64,000 bases of DNA. Source: Limnobacter sp. MED105 (GTDB taxonomy: Bacteria > Pseudomonadota > Gammaproteobacteria > Burkholderiales > Burkholderiaceae_B). The stretch lies in the NCBI RefSeq assembly GCF_000170915.1, contig NZ_ABCT01000001.1:547360-611359 (forward strand), given 5' to 3'. Shown piece by piece: positions 44,072-53,542 of this stretch. How positions within the stretch are numbered: the stretch's first letter is position 1; the number at the start of each line of letters is the position of its first letter. The position numbers were made by a program, and so were the translations under genes. The notes beneath the pieces are model-generated. The model was given only the letters and a program-made list of their open reading frames with translations. It ran no database searches and was not told the DNA's origin.

Positions 44072-44731
44072 GTGAAAAACCAAGCCAAAGCTGAAGCTGT
44101 AGAAAATACCCAAGGTGTGCGCCCAGCCATGCAGGCGCGCAGCCTTCAAAAGCGCCACGACCTGCTGAAAGCAGGGCGCAAGCTTTTGCACACCCGTGTG
44201 CTTGAAGAAATATCGATCAAGGACATTTGCACCGAAGCCGGTTGCACCGTGGGTTCGTTCTACAGCCGTTTTGAGGACAAAGAAAGTTACTTCGACGCTT
44301 TGATTGCTGAAAGTTGCCAGGAATTGCTCATGAGTGCGGCCAGCCAGTTTGACGATCGCAATTGGGTCGGCGTGGAAGGTAAACTGATTTGCGACGAAGT
44401 AGTCAGCTTTCTTGTAGGTATTTTTCAGGGCGAGTACAGCTCAATTTTGACTGAGGCTTTTATTCGGGAATCCAAAGGTTTTATCGAATCCACACCCATG
44501 CGGGATGTGGGTTTTGGTTTTATCACCACGGTTTCAAAGCCACTGTTACAACACATTGACAACACCGTTCACCCAGACCCAATGCGGGCTTTGGCATTTG
44601 CCATACAGGTGGTTTATGGTGCCCTTCACAATGCCCGCTTGAGGGACTCCGGCCCCATCAAATTTCGCACCCAAGAATTTGAGACACGAATTCAGAATGT
44701 GGTAAGCCGATACCTCGGAATCAAGTCCTGA
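44072..44731 (+). CDS. TetR/AcrR family transcriptional regulator
   Basis: 219 residues, GTG start as given (no good ribosome binding site; MQARSLQ at 44129 is an alternative). The N-terminal HTH reads SIKDICTEAGCTVGSFYSRFEDKESYF. The C-terminal ligand domain is not assigned. It lies directly upstream of the DUF1302 operon, and the region between holds two palindromes (44740-44755, 44837-44856) that could be its operators. It probably controls that operon and itself. Confidence 0.88.
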   Translation: MKNQAKAEAVENTQGVRPAMQARSLQKRHDLLKAGRKLLHTRVLEEISIKDICTEAGCTVGSFYSRFEDKESYFDALIAESCQELLMSAASQFDDRNWVGVEGKLICDEVVSFLVGIFQGEYSSILTEAFIRESKGFIESTPMRDVGFGFITTVSKPLLQHIDNTVHPDPMRALAFAIQVVYGALHNARLRDSGPIKFRTQEFETRIQNVVSRYLGIKS

Positions 44732-44739
44732 CAAGCCCT

Positions 44740-44755
44740 GTAGTGAAATTACTAC
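44740..44755. promoter_or_regulatory. Operator-like palindrome GTAGT-N6-ACTAC
   Basis: Perfect 5-bp arms with six-nucleotide spacer, nine nucleotides after the TetR-type stop codon and ahead of a TTGACA-like hexamer at 44769-44774. A candidate regulator site; short enough to be chance. Confidence 0.35.
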
Positions 44756-44836
44756 TAAATTGCGACTATTGACAATTCGCGCAACATTTCATGTTACTCC
44801 GGTGGTACATTTTTAGATAAGGCGCTCTAAATAAGC

Positions 44837-44856
44837 AAAACTGTAATTACGGTTTT
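44837..44856. promoter_or_regulatory. 20-bp near-perfect palindrome (AAAAC-T-GTAATTAC-G-GTTTT)
   Basis: Nine of ten base pairs match around a GTAATTAC centre, roughly 270 bp upstream of the DUF1302 gene. It could be an operator for the adjacent TetR regulator. Because T-rich sequence follows, a weak terminator for the regulator gene is the alternative. Confidence 0.45.
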
Positions 44857-44933
44857 ATTTTTTGGAAAGCTGCTTTACACTAAGCAAAAAATTAGCAAAA
44901 AGCATCAATCAAGGTGCAATTACTGGAGGTGAC

Positions 44934-44972
44934 ATGTCTTATTTTTCTCAAGGTTCTCGAAGTTCCCCATAA
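44934..44972 (+). CDS. 12-codon leader ORF with strong ribosome binding site
   Basis: The peptide is MSYFSQGSRSSP, preceded by GGAGGTGAC, the strongest ribosome binding site seen nearby. It is followed by a 5-bp hairpin (GCCTG-TTG-CAGGC) and a 7-bp hairpin at 45063-45081, and then by the DUF1302 gene start at 45108. This arrangement fits a translated leader, but conservation would be needed to call it a real peptide. The rest of the 376-nt gap (44732-45107) holds only the palindromes already listed. Confidence 0.4.
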   Translation: MSYFSQGSRSSP

Positions 44973-45062
44973 GGTTGGTTCGCGCCTGTTGCAGGCCGGA
45001 ACAACTATTCGATTTTTCAGTTGATTTTCCGACATCCTCGGCTTGAGGGCTGTTCGGCAATT

Positions 45063-45081
45063 GCGGGTGTATCGCACCCGC
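45063..45081 (+). promoter_or_regulatory. Leader hairpin just upstream of the DUF1302 gene
   Basis: Stem GCGGGTG / CACCCGC with loop TATCG, ending 26 nt before the ATG. No T-run follows, so a role in mRNA stability or translation is more likely than termination. Confidence 0.5.
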
Positions 45082-45107
45082 TGACTCGATAATTATTTGG
45101 GGGCTAC

Positions 45108-46940
45108 ATGAACAAACATTCTTTTTCTAAAACAAGAACACACGTTGCCGTGCGCAACATGATCGCAGCGGGCCTTTTTGCCGCGGCTGTGATGCCTGTA
45201 CAGGCTGCCAATTTTCAGATTGGCGATTTCGACCTCAGCGTGAACTCCACGGTGAGTGCAGGTACAAGTTTCCGAGTTGAAGGGCAGGACAGAGCTCTTT
45301 ATTCGCCAGGTAATAGGAATGCGGCGGGTGAGACCGGCACAGGGGCATCTAACACCGGTGATGACGGTAATTTGAACTTCCAAAAGGGCGATACCTTCTC
45401 GACCATTATCAAGGGTGTTCACGATTTTGAATTGAAGAAAGACAATTACGGTTTCTTCAGCCGTGTGAAGTGGTTCTACGACTATACCTTGAACAAAAAG
45501 AGTGTGTTCCACGGTCATGAGCCCAACGACAATGCAAGAGATCAGCGCTTGAATGACAACGGCTTTCATCCCTATGCACGTTTCGATGGCATTGATGTGC
45601 TGGATGCTTTTGGCTATATCAATACAGATGTCGGTGGCATGCCGCTTGACCTCCGCTTAGGAAAGCAAGTAATTAGTTGGGGTGAGAGTACTTTCTTGCT
45701 CAGTCCAATTGCAGGTCTGAACACTATCGATGTCTCTGCGTTCCGTCGCCCCGGCGCAGAACTGAAGGAAGGTTTTACACCGGCTGAAATGTTGTACGCC
45801 AATCTAGGTGTCACCGACACAACCAGCCTGGAAGGTTTTGTTCAGCTGAAATGGCGCAAGACAGTACCAGAAGGTTGTGGTACTTACTTTTCATCTGCCG
45901 ATTTCGCGGCTGATGGGTGTGATCGTTTGGCTTTCTTGACGGCTTTGCCAGACAGTGCCAACTTCACTACGCCTGCAGTTGCAGGTCAGCTTCCCTTTGT
46001 GCCACGTACTGTCGATCGCCAGCCTGACGATGGCGGTCAATTTGGTTTCGCGCTGCGCAGCTATTTTGATTCGCTGGATGCTGAACTTGGTGCTTACGCG
46101 ATGCAGTACCACAGCCGCATACCTTTGGCTAGCTTGAGCAAAGGATCTAATCCGAACTTGACCTTTGGTGCCAACACCGACTCTGCGTATGTTATCGATT
46201 ACCCGGAAGACCTGAAGGTATTTGGTTTGAGCTTTGCTACCAATGTCGGCGGATGGGCTTGGTCTGGAGAGGCGTCAATGGTGCAGGATTTGCCAATTCA
46301 AATCAATGCGACCGATTTGCTGCGAGCTGGCTTAACCAACGGCAATACCAACGCGCTCGCCGGTCCCTTGGGTGGGGCGACGGTACCAACAGCGCTTAAT
46401 CAGCGAGTTGCTAATGCCCCGGCAAATTCGATCGTGAACGGCTTCGATAGATTTGACGTAACCCAAATTCAAAACACTTTTATCAAAACTTTTGACCGTG
46501 CCTTGGGCTCTAGCCAAGTTGTATTTGTTGGTGAAGTGGCGGCAATTTTTGTTGATGGGTTGCCGGACGTCAGAAACGGTGGGATCCGTTATGGCCGCTC
46601 GCCAGTATTCGGATCCGCTGCCCAAACTGGGGATTTCAATGGATTTGTCACCGACTTTTCTTGGGGGTATCGCTTACGTTCACAAGCTACGTATCGCGAT
46701 GTATTCATGGGCGTCGACCTTGTACCTTCCATTGCGTGGTCTCACGATGTGGATGGTTGGTCTCCCGAACCAGCACAGTCCTTTAATGAAGGCCGTCAGT
46801 CGGTTGGTTTGGGTTTGGGGTTTGAATTTGATGCCAACACTAAAGCGTCGGTTACTTATACAACCTTTGCCAACTCGGCAGATTATGACGTTCTGAAAGA
46901 CCGCGACTTCATCTCTTTGAGCGCATCCTACTCATTCTAA
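45108..46940 (+). CDS. DUF1302 outer-membrane protein
   Basis: 610 residues, ATG after GGGGG. The signal peptide ends near PVQAAN. The mature protein is rich in beta-strands and aromatic residues, ends in SASYSF with the terminal Phe of outer-membrane barrels, and contains the DUF1302 hallmark LRLGKQVISWGESTFLLSPIAG. Family members are commonly encoded beside DUF1329 and MMPL genes and are linked to uptake or export of hydrophobic compounds. It is the first gene of the DUF1302-DUF1329-YCF48-MMPL set. Confidence 0.9.
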   Translation: MNKHSFSKTRTHVAVRNMIAAGLFAAAVMPVQAANFQIGDFDLSVNSTVSAGTSFRVEGQDRALYSPGNRNAAGETGTGASNTGDDGNLNFQKGDTFSTIIKGVHDFELKKDNYGFFSRVKWFYDYTLNKKSVFHGHEPNDNARDQRLNDNGFHPYARFDGIDVLDAFGYINTDVGGMPLDLRLGKQVISWGESTFLLSPIAGLNTIDVSAFRRPGAELKEGFTPAEMLYANLGVTDTTSLEGFVQLKWRKTVPEGCGTYFSSADFAADGCDRLAFLTALPDSANFTTPAVAGQLPFVPRTVDRQPDDGGQFGFALRSYFDSLDAELGAYAMQYHSRIPLASLSKGSNPNLTFGANTDSAYVIDYPEDLKVFGLSFATNVGGWAWSGEASMVQDLPIQINATDLLRAGLTNGNTNALAGPLGGATVPTALNQRVANAPANSIVNGFDRFDVTQIQNTFIKTFDRALGSSQVVFVGEVAAIFVDGLPDVRNGGIRYGRSPVFGSAAQTGDFNGFVTDFSWGYRLRSQATYRDVFMGVDLVPSIAWSHDVDGWSPEPAQSFNEGRQSVGLGLGFEFDANTKASVTYTTFANSADYDVLKDRDFISLSASYSF

Positions 46941-46967
46941 GAACAGAGACACACTGGAGGAATTTTT

Positions 46968-48335
46968 ATGTTGAAGTTTCAAACAAAACTCACAGCACTG
47001 GCTCTGGCAAGCTTGTTTGCTGTTGGCACCGCGCAAGCGGCTGTCAGCGCGCAAGAAGCGGCAAAGCTGGGCACAACCCTGACTGAATTTGGTGCGGAAA
47101 AGGCGGGCAATGCCGCCGGTACCATTCCAGCCTACACCGGCGGCCTTACCAAGGCACCAGCAGGCTACAAGCCAGGGCAACACTTGGTCGATCCGTTCGC
47201 CAATGAAAAGCCATTGTTCACCATCACCGGTGCAAACGCTGAGCAATACAAAGCCAACCTGTCACCAGGTCAGCTGGAAATGCTGAAAAAGTACCCCACG
47301 TTCAAAATGAATGTGTACAAAACACACCGCACAACCGCATACCCCAAGAAAGTGTTGGACGCGGCCAAGAAAAACGCAACCAACGCCAAAACTGAAAACG
47401 AAGGTAACTCCGTGGTCGGTTTTGAACAGGCCATTCCATTCCCGATTCCACAAAATGGTGTTGAGGTTATCTGGAATCACCTGACTCGTTATCGCGGCGG
47501 TGCAGCCAAGCGTGATTTCGTACAGGTGCCTGTTGAGCGTGATGGCTCTTTCATTATCAACCGCATTGAAGACACCTTGGTGTTCCCTCGTAACCTGCCC
47601 AATTTTTACAAGGCTGGTGAAGATGACAACATCAACTTCTACTTCTATCAAATCTTGAAGAGCCCGGTGTCTGTGTCCGGTAACGTATTGCTGGTTCACG
47701 ACACACTGGACCAGGTGAAAGAAGGTCGTCGCGCCTGGGCCTACAATGCGGGTCAACGTCGTGTACGTCGCGCACCCCAGGTGGCCTACGACTCACCCGG
47801 AACAGCGGCTGACGGCCTGCGTACTACCGACAACTACGATTTGTACAACGGCGCACCAGACCGTTACGAGTGGAAGTTGAAGGGCAAGAAGGAAATGTAC
47901 ATTCCGTACAACTCCTATCGTTTGGCCAACAACAAGCTGACTTACAAGGAAATTCACCAACCACTGCACATGAACCCAGAGCATCTGCGCTATGAGTTGC
48001 ACCGTGTATGGGAAGTTGAGGCAACCTTGAAAGACAGCGCGCGTCATATTTATGCCAAGCGAGTATTCTTTGTGAACGAAGACAACTGGCAGGCCTCCAT
48101 CATCGATCACTACGATGGCAAAGGTGCATTGTGGCGTGTTGCTGAAGCCCACAACATCCAGTACTACAACGAGAACGTGCCTTTTTATGCAGCAGAGGCG
48201 CTGTACGACTTGCAGTCAGGTCGCTACCTTACCATTGGTCTGACCAATGAGGCAGAGCAGCCATTCGTGTTCGACTTCACGCCAGACCGCGCCAACTATA
48301 CACCGGCCGGCCTGCGTCGACTCGGCGTTCAGTAA
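46968..48335 (+). CDS. DUF1329 periplasmic/outer-membrane protein
   Basis: 455 residues, ATG after TGGAGGAA. The signal peptide ends near AQAAVSA. DUF1329 features: GTIPAYTGGL near the N-terminus, NGVEVIWNHLTRYRGGAAKR, and the C-terminal region HRVWEVEATLKDSARHIYAKR with DRANYTPAGLRRLG. The fold is thought to be LolA/LolB-like, so a role in carrying lipid-like molecules between membranes is plausible. A terminator follows, although the YCF48 gene downstream is on the same strand. Confidence 0.92.
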   Translation: MLKFQTKLTALALASLFAVGTAQAAVSAQEAAKLGTTLTEFGAEKAGNAAGTIPAYTGGLTKAPAGYKPGQHLVDPFANEKPLFTITGANAEQYKANLSPGQLEMLKKYPTFKMNVYKTHRTTAYPKKVLDAAKKNATNAKTENEGNSVVGFEQAIPFPIPQNGVEVIWNHLTRYRGGAAKRDFVQVPVERDGSFIINRIEDTLVFPRNLPNFYKAGEDDNINFYFYQILKSPVSVSGNVLLVHDTLDQVKEGRRAWAYNAGQRRVRRAPQVAYDSPGTAADGLRTTDNYDLYNGAPDRYEWKLKGKKEMYIPYNSYRLANNKLTYKEIHQPLHMNPEHLRYELHRVWEVEATLKDSARHIYAKRVFFVNEDNWQASIIDHYDGKGALWRVAEAHNIQYYNENVPFYAAEALYDLQSGRYLTIGLTNEAEQPFVFDFTPDRANYTPAGLRRLGVQ

Positions 48336-48350
48336 TCGCTAGGTAAATTC

Positions 48351-48388
48351 AGGCTACAGGGGGCATAGGCCCTTTGTAGCCTTTTTTT
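48351..48388 (+). terminator. Rho-independent terminator or attenuator within the export block
   Basis: Stem AGGCTACA / TGTAGCCT, with an internal GGGG / CCCT pairing in the loop and a run of seven T. Placed after the DUF1329 gene and before the YCF48 gene, so the first two genes are likely expressed more than the last two. Confidence 0.85.
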
Positions 48389-48406
48389 AATTTCAAAGGA
48401 TCTTCA

Positions 48407-49579
48407 ATGTTTCTCCGGAATCGTTTTTCTAACAGGGCGGCTTCCACGCTGGCACTTGGCGGCATACTCTGCGCGGGTTTGATGACCTACGGCAGTTTGT
48501 CTACAGCCAAGATTGATCTGCTTCAAATACCAGCCATTCCCAGTGTGAATGCAACTCGGGCGCTTTTGCTGGATGTTGAGCGCGTTGGCAACAACCTGTT
48601 TTCGGCGGGTGAGTTTGGACAAATATTGAAAAGCGAAGACAACGGGCAAACCTGGAGTGCAGGTAAGGTACCCGTGTCCATTACCCTCACATCAGTGGCC
48701 TTCGACAATGAAGCTGTTGGTTATGCCGTTGGGCATGATGGGGTTGTACTTAAAACCGAAGATGGGGGTGCCAACTGGAAGAAGTTGATTGATGGATCGA
48801 CAATTAACCAGTTTGTGCTCGATATTGCGCAAGAGAAAGCGGATCGTTTGCAAGAGCAGCTGGACAATCTGCCTGAAAATGCCGCGCCCGAAGATCGCGA
48901 AAGGCTCGAGATTGCTGCTGAAGAAGCAATGTTCACACTCGATTTGGCGCAGGGCGACTATGAAGTTGGCCCATCAAAGCCTTTGCTGGATGTAATCGTC
49001 AACGGCAATGGCAATGTATTTGTAGCTGGCGCTTACGGCCAGTTGTTGAAAAGCACGGACCAGGGGGCCAGTTGGACCTACTTGGGAGACCGTACCAACA
49101 ATCCTACCAATTACCATTTCAACACGATGATGCTCAGCAAAACCGGAGAAATCTGGGTGGCTGGTGAGCAGGGTACAGTGTTGGTCAGTTCTGATGAAGG
49201 CGAATCCTGGACTGCACGAAAAATTGATTATGACGGCTCGGTGTTTGCGCTGCTTGAGGCACCAGATACGCGCACCGTTGTTGCTGTTGGCTTGCGTGGA
49301 AACGCCTTCCGTTTGCCTTTTGGTGGCGAACAATGGGAAGAGATCAACACCGGTCTGCGGGAAACTTTTAGTGGTGCAACCGTTTTGTCGGATGGCTCTA
49401 TGGTGGTAGTGGGTTCGCGTGGAATTTTGGCGCGTAGTACCGATGACTTTCGCACTATTCAAGTGGCACGACGCGCTGACAAGTTGCCGTCAGCCAGTGT
49501 GGTGCAACTGAACGATCAAGAAATTCTGTTGGCGGGTATGCGTGGTTTCAAAACCTTGCCCCTGTCTGAATTCAAGTAA
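48407..49579 (+). CDS. YCF48-type beta-propeller, exported
   Basis: 390 residues, ATG after AAAGGA. An N-terminal hydrophobic segment (about 14-30) acts as a signal or anchor. Repeated BNR/YCF48 units are visible: GEFGQILKSEDNGQTWSAGK, VVLKTEDGGANWKKL, GQLLKSTDQGASWTYLGD and GTVLVSSDEGESWTARKI. A charged helical insert (about 135-180) separates blades two and three. In lipid-export clusters these proteins accompany the MMPL transporter and probably act in the periplasm as an assembly or adaptor factor. Confidence 0.88.
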   Translation: MFLRNRFSNRAASTLALGGILCAGLMTYGSLSTAKIDLLQIPAIPSVNATRALLLDVERVGNNLFSAGEFGQILKSEDNGQTWSAGKVPVSITLTSVAFDNEAVGYAVGHDGVVLKTEDGGANWKKLIDGSTINQFVLDIAQEKADRLQEQLDNLPENAAPEDRERLEIAAEEAMFTLDLAQGDYEVGPSKPLLDVIVNGNGNVFVAGAYGQLLKSTDQGASWTYLGDRTNNPTNYHFNTMMLSKTGEIWVAGEQGTVLVSSDEGESWTARKIDYDGSVFALLEAPDTRTVVAVGLRGNAFRLPFGGEQWEEINTGLRETFSGATVLSDGSMVVVGSRGILARSTDDFRTIQVARRADKLPSASVVQLNDQEILLAGMRGFKTLPLSEFK

Positions 49580-49608
49580 ACGGACCCCTCAAACGGACCC
49601 AATTAAAA

Positions 49609-51951
49609 ATGACTTCTCCAGATAAAGACATCAAGGCAAACGCACCGTTTGCCGAGCGGCTGATTTTTAACAATCGCCTACTCGTTATTTTATTGATGGT
49701 ACTGGCCACTGCCGTGTTGGTATGGCAAGCCACGCAGCTGAAAGTAGCAGCCAGCTTCGAAAAAATGATTCCGACTAACCATGAATACGTGGTTAATTTT
49801 CTTGAAAACAGGGCTGACCTCACCAGCCTTGGCAATGTGGTTCGCGTCACGGTACAAGCCAAGGAGGGCGATATTTTTACGCCCGAGTACCTGGAAATAC
49901 TGAAGCAGGTCACCGACAAAGCCTTTTATATTCCGGGCGTAAATCGTCCGGAAATGGCTTCACTGTGGACAGCAAATACCCGTTGGACCTCGGTGACTGA
50001 GGAAGGTCTTGAAGGCGGGCAGGTGATTCCTGCAACCTACAACGGTGATGCTGAAAGCATTGCCCAAGTTCGCCAGAACGTCGAGCTTTCCGGGCAAATT
50101 GGTCGCCTCGTGGGCAACGATTTCAAAAGTACAATCGTGTATTTGCCCTTGCTTGAAATTAACCCGGAAACAGGCAATCGCCTCGATTACAAAGAGTTCT
50201 CCGAGCGCATTGAAGCTGAGCTGCGCAATGAATTCAATTCCGACAAAATCGAGATCCGTGTCACTGGCTTTGCCAAGATCGTGGGTGATCTGATTGAGGG
50301 TGCAACACAGGTAGTGATGTTCTTTGGCGTGGCAGTGCTCATCACTTTGGTCATGTTGTTTTTGTATTCACGCAGTGTCAAAAGTACAGCAGCCACACTG
50401 GCCTGTTCAATCACCGCTGTTATTTGGCAGTTGGGCTTGTTGAACGCTCTGGGTATGGGGCTGGATCCATATTCCATGTTGGTACCCTTTCTTGTGTTCG
50501 CGATCGGTGTAAGCCATGGCGTACAAATTGTGAATGCGATTGCCCACAAGCAAGGCGAAGGTCACAACAAGCTAAGTGCTGCCCGTCTGGCATTTCGTGG
50601 GCTGTATATTGCCGGCCTGACTGCGCTGTTGTCGGACGGTTTTGGTTTCGCCACCCTGATGGTGATCGACATTCCAGTAATTCGTGATTTGGCCATTGCA
50701 GCCTCTGTGGGCGTCGCGGTCATTATTCTCACCAACCTGGTGTTGTTGCCGCTGATCATGAGCTACACCGGTGTTGACGAAAAAGCGGTTGCCAAACTGC
50801 AGCAAACCGAGTCTGGCAGCAACAAGTTATGGCGCTTCATTTCTGGTTTTGCTCAAGCCAAGATGGCCAAGGGTGCCTTGGCGGTGGGTTTGGCTTTGTT
50901 GGCTGTGGGCCTGTGGGGCAATGCCAATGTACAAATTGGTGACCTTGACAAAGGCGCCCCCGAGTTGCGTGCCGATTCTCGCTACAACCTGGACAACGCC
51001 TATGTCACTGACAACTACTCCACCAGCACCGATGTGTTTGTGGTCATGGTTGAAACCGAAATGGACGGTTGTATCAAATACAACACTTTGGCTGCGGTTG
51101 ATTTGTTCCAGTGGACGATTGAACAAGTGCCTGGTGTTCAAAGCAGTATTTCTCTGGCCGATCGTTCCAAGTTTGTGATCAGCGCGTACAGCGAAGGTGA
51201 CTTGAAATGGAATGCACTGAACCGTAACCAGTTTGTGTTGAACGGCACTATCAGCGGCATGAACCTGTCCGATGGCTTGTTCAGTTCTGACTGCTCCTTC
51301 ATGCCGATCATCGTGTTCCTTGAGGACCACAAAGCGGACACATTGAAGCGAGTGGTGGCTGCGGCCGAAGACTTCATCGCCAAAAATGACACCGGCGATG
51401 CAGTCTTCAAACTGGCTGCCGGTAATGCAGGTATTGAAGCAGCAACCAATGAAGTGGTAGAACGCGCTCAGGTTGAAATGCTGATTTGGGTTTACGGTGT
51501 GGTGGCCATTCTGGTTTGGTTGGCATTTCGTTCCGTGCGCACTGTCATCTGTATTATTGCGCCTTTGGCCCTTACCTCCCTCTTGTGTTCAGCGCTGATG
51601 GTGGCATTGGGTATTGGTGTGAAAGTGGCCACACTGCCAGTGATCGCACTGGGCGTGGGTATTGGCGTGGACTACGGCATTTACATTTACGGCAAGCTTG
51701 AAGAGTATTTGAAAGAAGGCATGCCGTTTGCCGATGCTTACTTTGAAACCCTGAAATCCACCGGCAAGGCGGTTGTGTTTACTGGCCTAACCTTGGGTAT
51801 CGGTGTAGCAACCTGGGCATTCTCGCCCATCAAGTTCCAGGCCGACATGGGCTTGCTGCTCACCTTCATGTTCTTGTGGAACATGGTGGGTGCTGTGGTA
51901 TTCCTGCCTGCGTTGGCTTACTTCCTCGATCGTCGGGGCGAGAAAGCGTAA
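49609..51951 (+). CDS. MMPL-family RND transporter
   Basis: 780 residues with a span at about 23-43, a large periplasmic loop, a bundle of five spans (about 230-390), a second loop, and a second bundle (about 620-775). The duplication is typical of RND proteins, and the sterol-sensing-like bundle regions (LGMGLDPYSMLVPFLVFAIG and VIALGVGIGVDYGIYIYGKL) are clear; GVDYG is the MMPL signature. Proton-driven movement of hydrophobic molecules is the family role. With DUF1302, DUF1329 and YCF48 it forms a plausible trans-envelope export or import unit. A strong terminator follows. Confidence 0.92.
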   Translation: MTSPDKDIKANAPFAERLIFNNRLLVILLMVLATAVLVWQATQLKVAASFEKMIPTNHEYVVNFLENRADLTSLGNVVRVTVQAKEGDIFTPEYLEILKQVTDKAFYIPGVNRPEMASLWTANTRWTSVTEEGLEGGQVIPATYNGDAESIAQVRQNVELSGQIGRLVGNDFKSTIVYLPLLEINPETGNRLDYKEFSERIEAELRNEFNSDKIEIRVTGFAKIVGDLIEGATQVVMFFGVAVLITLVMLFLYSRSVKSTAATLACSITAVIWQLGLLNALGMGLDPYSMLVPFLVFAIGVSHGVQIVNAIAHKQGEGHNKLSAARLAFRGLYIAGLTALLSDGFGFATLMVIDIPVIRDLAIAASVGVAVIILTNLVLLPLIMSYTGVDEKAVAKLQQTESGSNKLWRFISGFAQAKMAKGALAVGLALLAVGLWGNANVQIGDLDKGAPELRADSRYNLDNAYVTDNYSTSTDVFVVMVETEMDGCIKYNTLAAVDLFQWTIEQVPGVQSSISLADRSKFVISAYSEGDLKWNALNRNQFVLNGTISGMNLSDGLFSSDCSFMPIIVFLEDHKADTLKRVVAAAEDFIAKNDTGDAVFKLAAGNAGIEAATNEVVERAQVEMLIWVYGVVAILVWLAFRSVRTVICIIAPLALTSLLCSALMVALGIGVKVATLPVIALGVGIGVDYGIYIYGKLEEYLKEGMPFADAYFETLKSTGKAVVFTGLTLGIGVATWAFSPIKFQADMGLLLTFMFLWNMVGAVVFLPALAYFLDRRGEKA

Positions 51952-51978
51952 TTTTTGTAAGAAAGCTGTAAGTTATTG

Positions 51979-52007
51979 AAAAAACGGGCTTTATCGGCCC
52001 GTTTTTT
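51979..52007. terminator. Rho-independent terminator after the MMPL gene
   Basis: Stem AAAAAACGGGC / GCCCGTTTTTT with a seven-nucleotide loop. Symmetric A- and T-runs would allow it to work in both directions. Confidence 0.92.
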
Positions 52008-52089
52008 CATTTCCACACAGTTCATTTGAGGGGGTTGTGTACAACTGTTAGCGCCCCCACAATCGAATCTCAGTCACACGGAGAATGGA

Positions 52090-53529
52090 TTGTTGGATCG
52101 AGTCGATAACCTACAACTGGTCAGTGGACGATTGCAGGATGTGTTCGATTGCCAACAGCGAACCTACCGGGCCAATCCTCACCCCAGCAAACAAGAACGC
52201 ATCAGCAACCTTGAATTGCTTGAAGAAATCATTCTTCGCAATGAAGGGGAACTGCTGGATGCGATGTCGGAGGATTTCGGCCATCGTTCACGCCATGAAT
52301 CCACCATGCTCGACATCGTCAGCAGCCTGTCTGCGGTCAGGCACAGCCGCAAACATGTTGGCATGTGGATGAAGGTACGCAAAGTGCCCACACCTTTGCA
52401 ACTTCGCCCGTCGGTGTCGTACATCAAACCCCAGCCGCTGGGCATCATCGGCATTATTACACCCTGGAACTTTCCGGTTTATCTCAGCTTTGCTGGCCTG
52501 GCCTCTGCCTTGGCGGCAGGCAACTGCTGCATGCTCAAACCCAGCGAGTACAGCCCAAGAACTTCGGCGTTGATGGCGCGTTTGCTTGAAAACAATTTCG
52601 GGGAAGAACATGTGGCGGTCATTGAAGGCGATGAAACCGTGGCCGATGCGTTTTCCCGTTTGCCATTCGATCATTTGTTATTCACTGGTTCGCAAAGGGT
52701 AGGGCGTTTGGTGGCCAAGGCCGCGGCGGAAAACCTTACACCCGTCACCCTTGAAATGGGTGGCAAGTCTCCCTTGATTGTTGCACCCAGTGGCAATGTG
52801 GCGCAGGCGGCTGCATGTGCCGCCCACGGCAAAATGATCAATGCGGGGCAGGTGTGCGTCGCACCCGATTACGCCATGGTGCATGAAAGTCAGCTCAGGC
52901 GTTTTATTTCGGAGGTAAAGCGGGCCTCCCACAAGCAGTACCCCACCATTCGAAACAACCCCGATGTGTCATGTGTCATCAATTCAAAGCACATGGCTCG
53001 TTTGCGTGATCTGGTCGAAGACGCCCGAAAAAAGGGGGCAGAAATCATCGAGATCAATCCTGCCCATGAGGTATTCGAGCCTTCAGCCAAGAAGTTTCCT
53101 CTCACGCTCGTGGTCAACCCCAGCGCCGATATGCGAGTCATGCAGGAGGAAGTCTTCGGCTCTATTTTGCCAATTCTTGCTTATCGAACCCTTGAAGAAG
53201 CTGTCGCGCAGGTTCAATCCAAAGAAAGGGCAATCGCGCTTTATTTGTTTGTCAGCAAGCAGGCCGAAAAAGAACTGGTATTGAGCCAAACCGTGTCCGG
53301 CGGTGTTACTGTGAACGATGCAATGTGGCATGTGCTGAACGACCACATGCCCTTTGGTGGCGTCGGTGCAAGTGGCATGGGTGCCTATCACGGCTTGGTG
53401 GGGTTCAATGCAATGTCCCAACTCAAACCCGTCCTGGAGCAATCCAGATTCAACGCCGCGCCTCTGCTGCGCGCTCCCTATGGCACAGTGTTCGAAAAAG
53501 TTGTTACAGTATTGAAAAAAATCGTCTAA
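52090..53529 (+). CDS. Coniferyl-type aldehyde dehydrogenase
   Basis: A 479-residue NAD(P)-dependent aldehyde dehydrogenase, class 3 / coniferyl aldehyde branch. The catalytic pair is E222 (TLEMGGKSP) and C256 (GQVCVAPDY). The cofactor region includes PWNFPVYLSFAGLASALAAGN and FTGSQRVGR. Length and the short C-terminus, with no additional membrane anchor apparent, fit the class. The start is a TTG at 52090 with GGAG upstream; the overlapping ATG at 52085 is in another frame. It may oxidise fatty or aromatic aldehydes. It is followed 13 bp later by the ParA-like gene. Confidence 0.88.
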   Translation: MLDRVDNLQLVSGRLQDVFDCQQRTYRANPHPSKQERISNLELLEEIILRNEGELLDAMSEDFGHRSRHESTMLDIVSSLSAVRHSRKHVGMWMKVRKVPTPLQLRPSVSYIKPQPLGIIGIITPWNFPVYLSFAGLASALAAGNCCMLKPSEYSPRTSALMARLLENNFGEEHVAVIEGDETVADAFSRLPFDHLLFTGSQRVGRLVAKAAAENLTPVTLEMGGKSPLIVAPSGNVAQAAACAAHGKMINAGQVCVAPDYAMVHESQLRRFISEVKRASHKQYPTIRNNPDVSCVINSKHMARLRDLVEDARKKGAEIIEINPAHEVFEPSAKKFPLTLVVNPSADMRVMQEEVFGSILPILAYRTLEEAVAQVQSKERAIALYLFVSKQAEKELVLSQTVSGGVTVNDAMWHVLNDHMPFGGVGASGMGAYHGLVGFNAMSQLKPVLEQSRFNAAPLLRAPYGTVFEKVVTVLKKIV

Positions 53530-53542
53530 AGGGAGTGTTTAC

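Noticed and set aside
52085..52372. 95-codon open frame starting MDCWIE at the aldehyde dehydrogenase start
   Set aside because: It overlaps the aldehyde dehydrogenase in another frame; the dehydrogenase has full family conservation.
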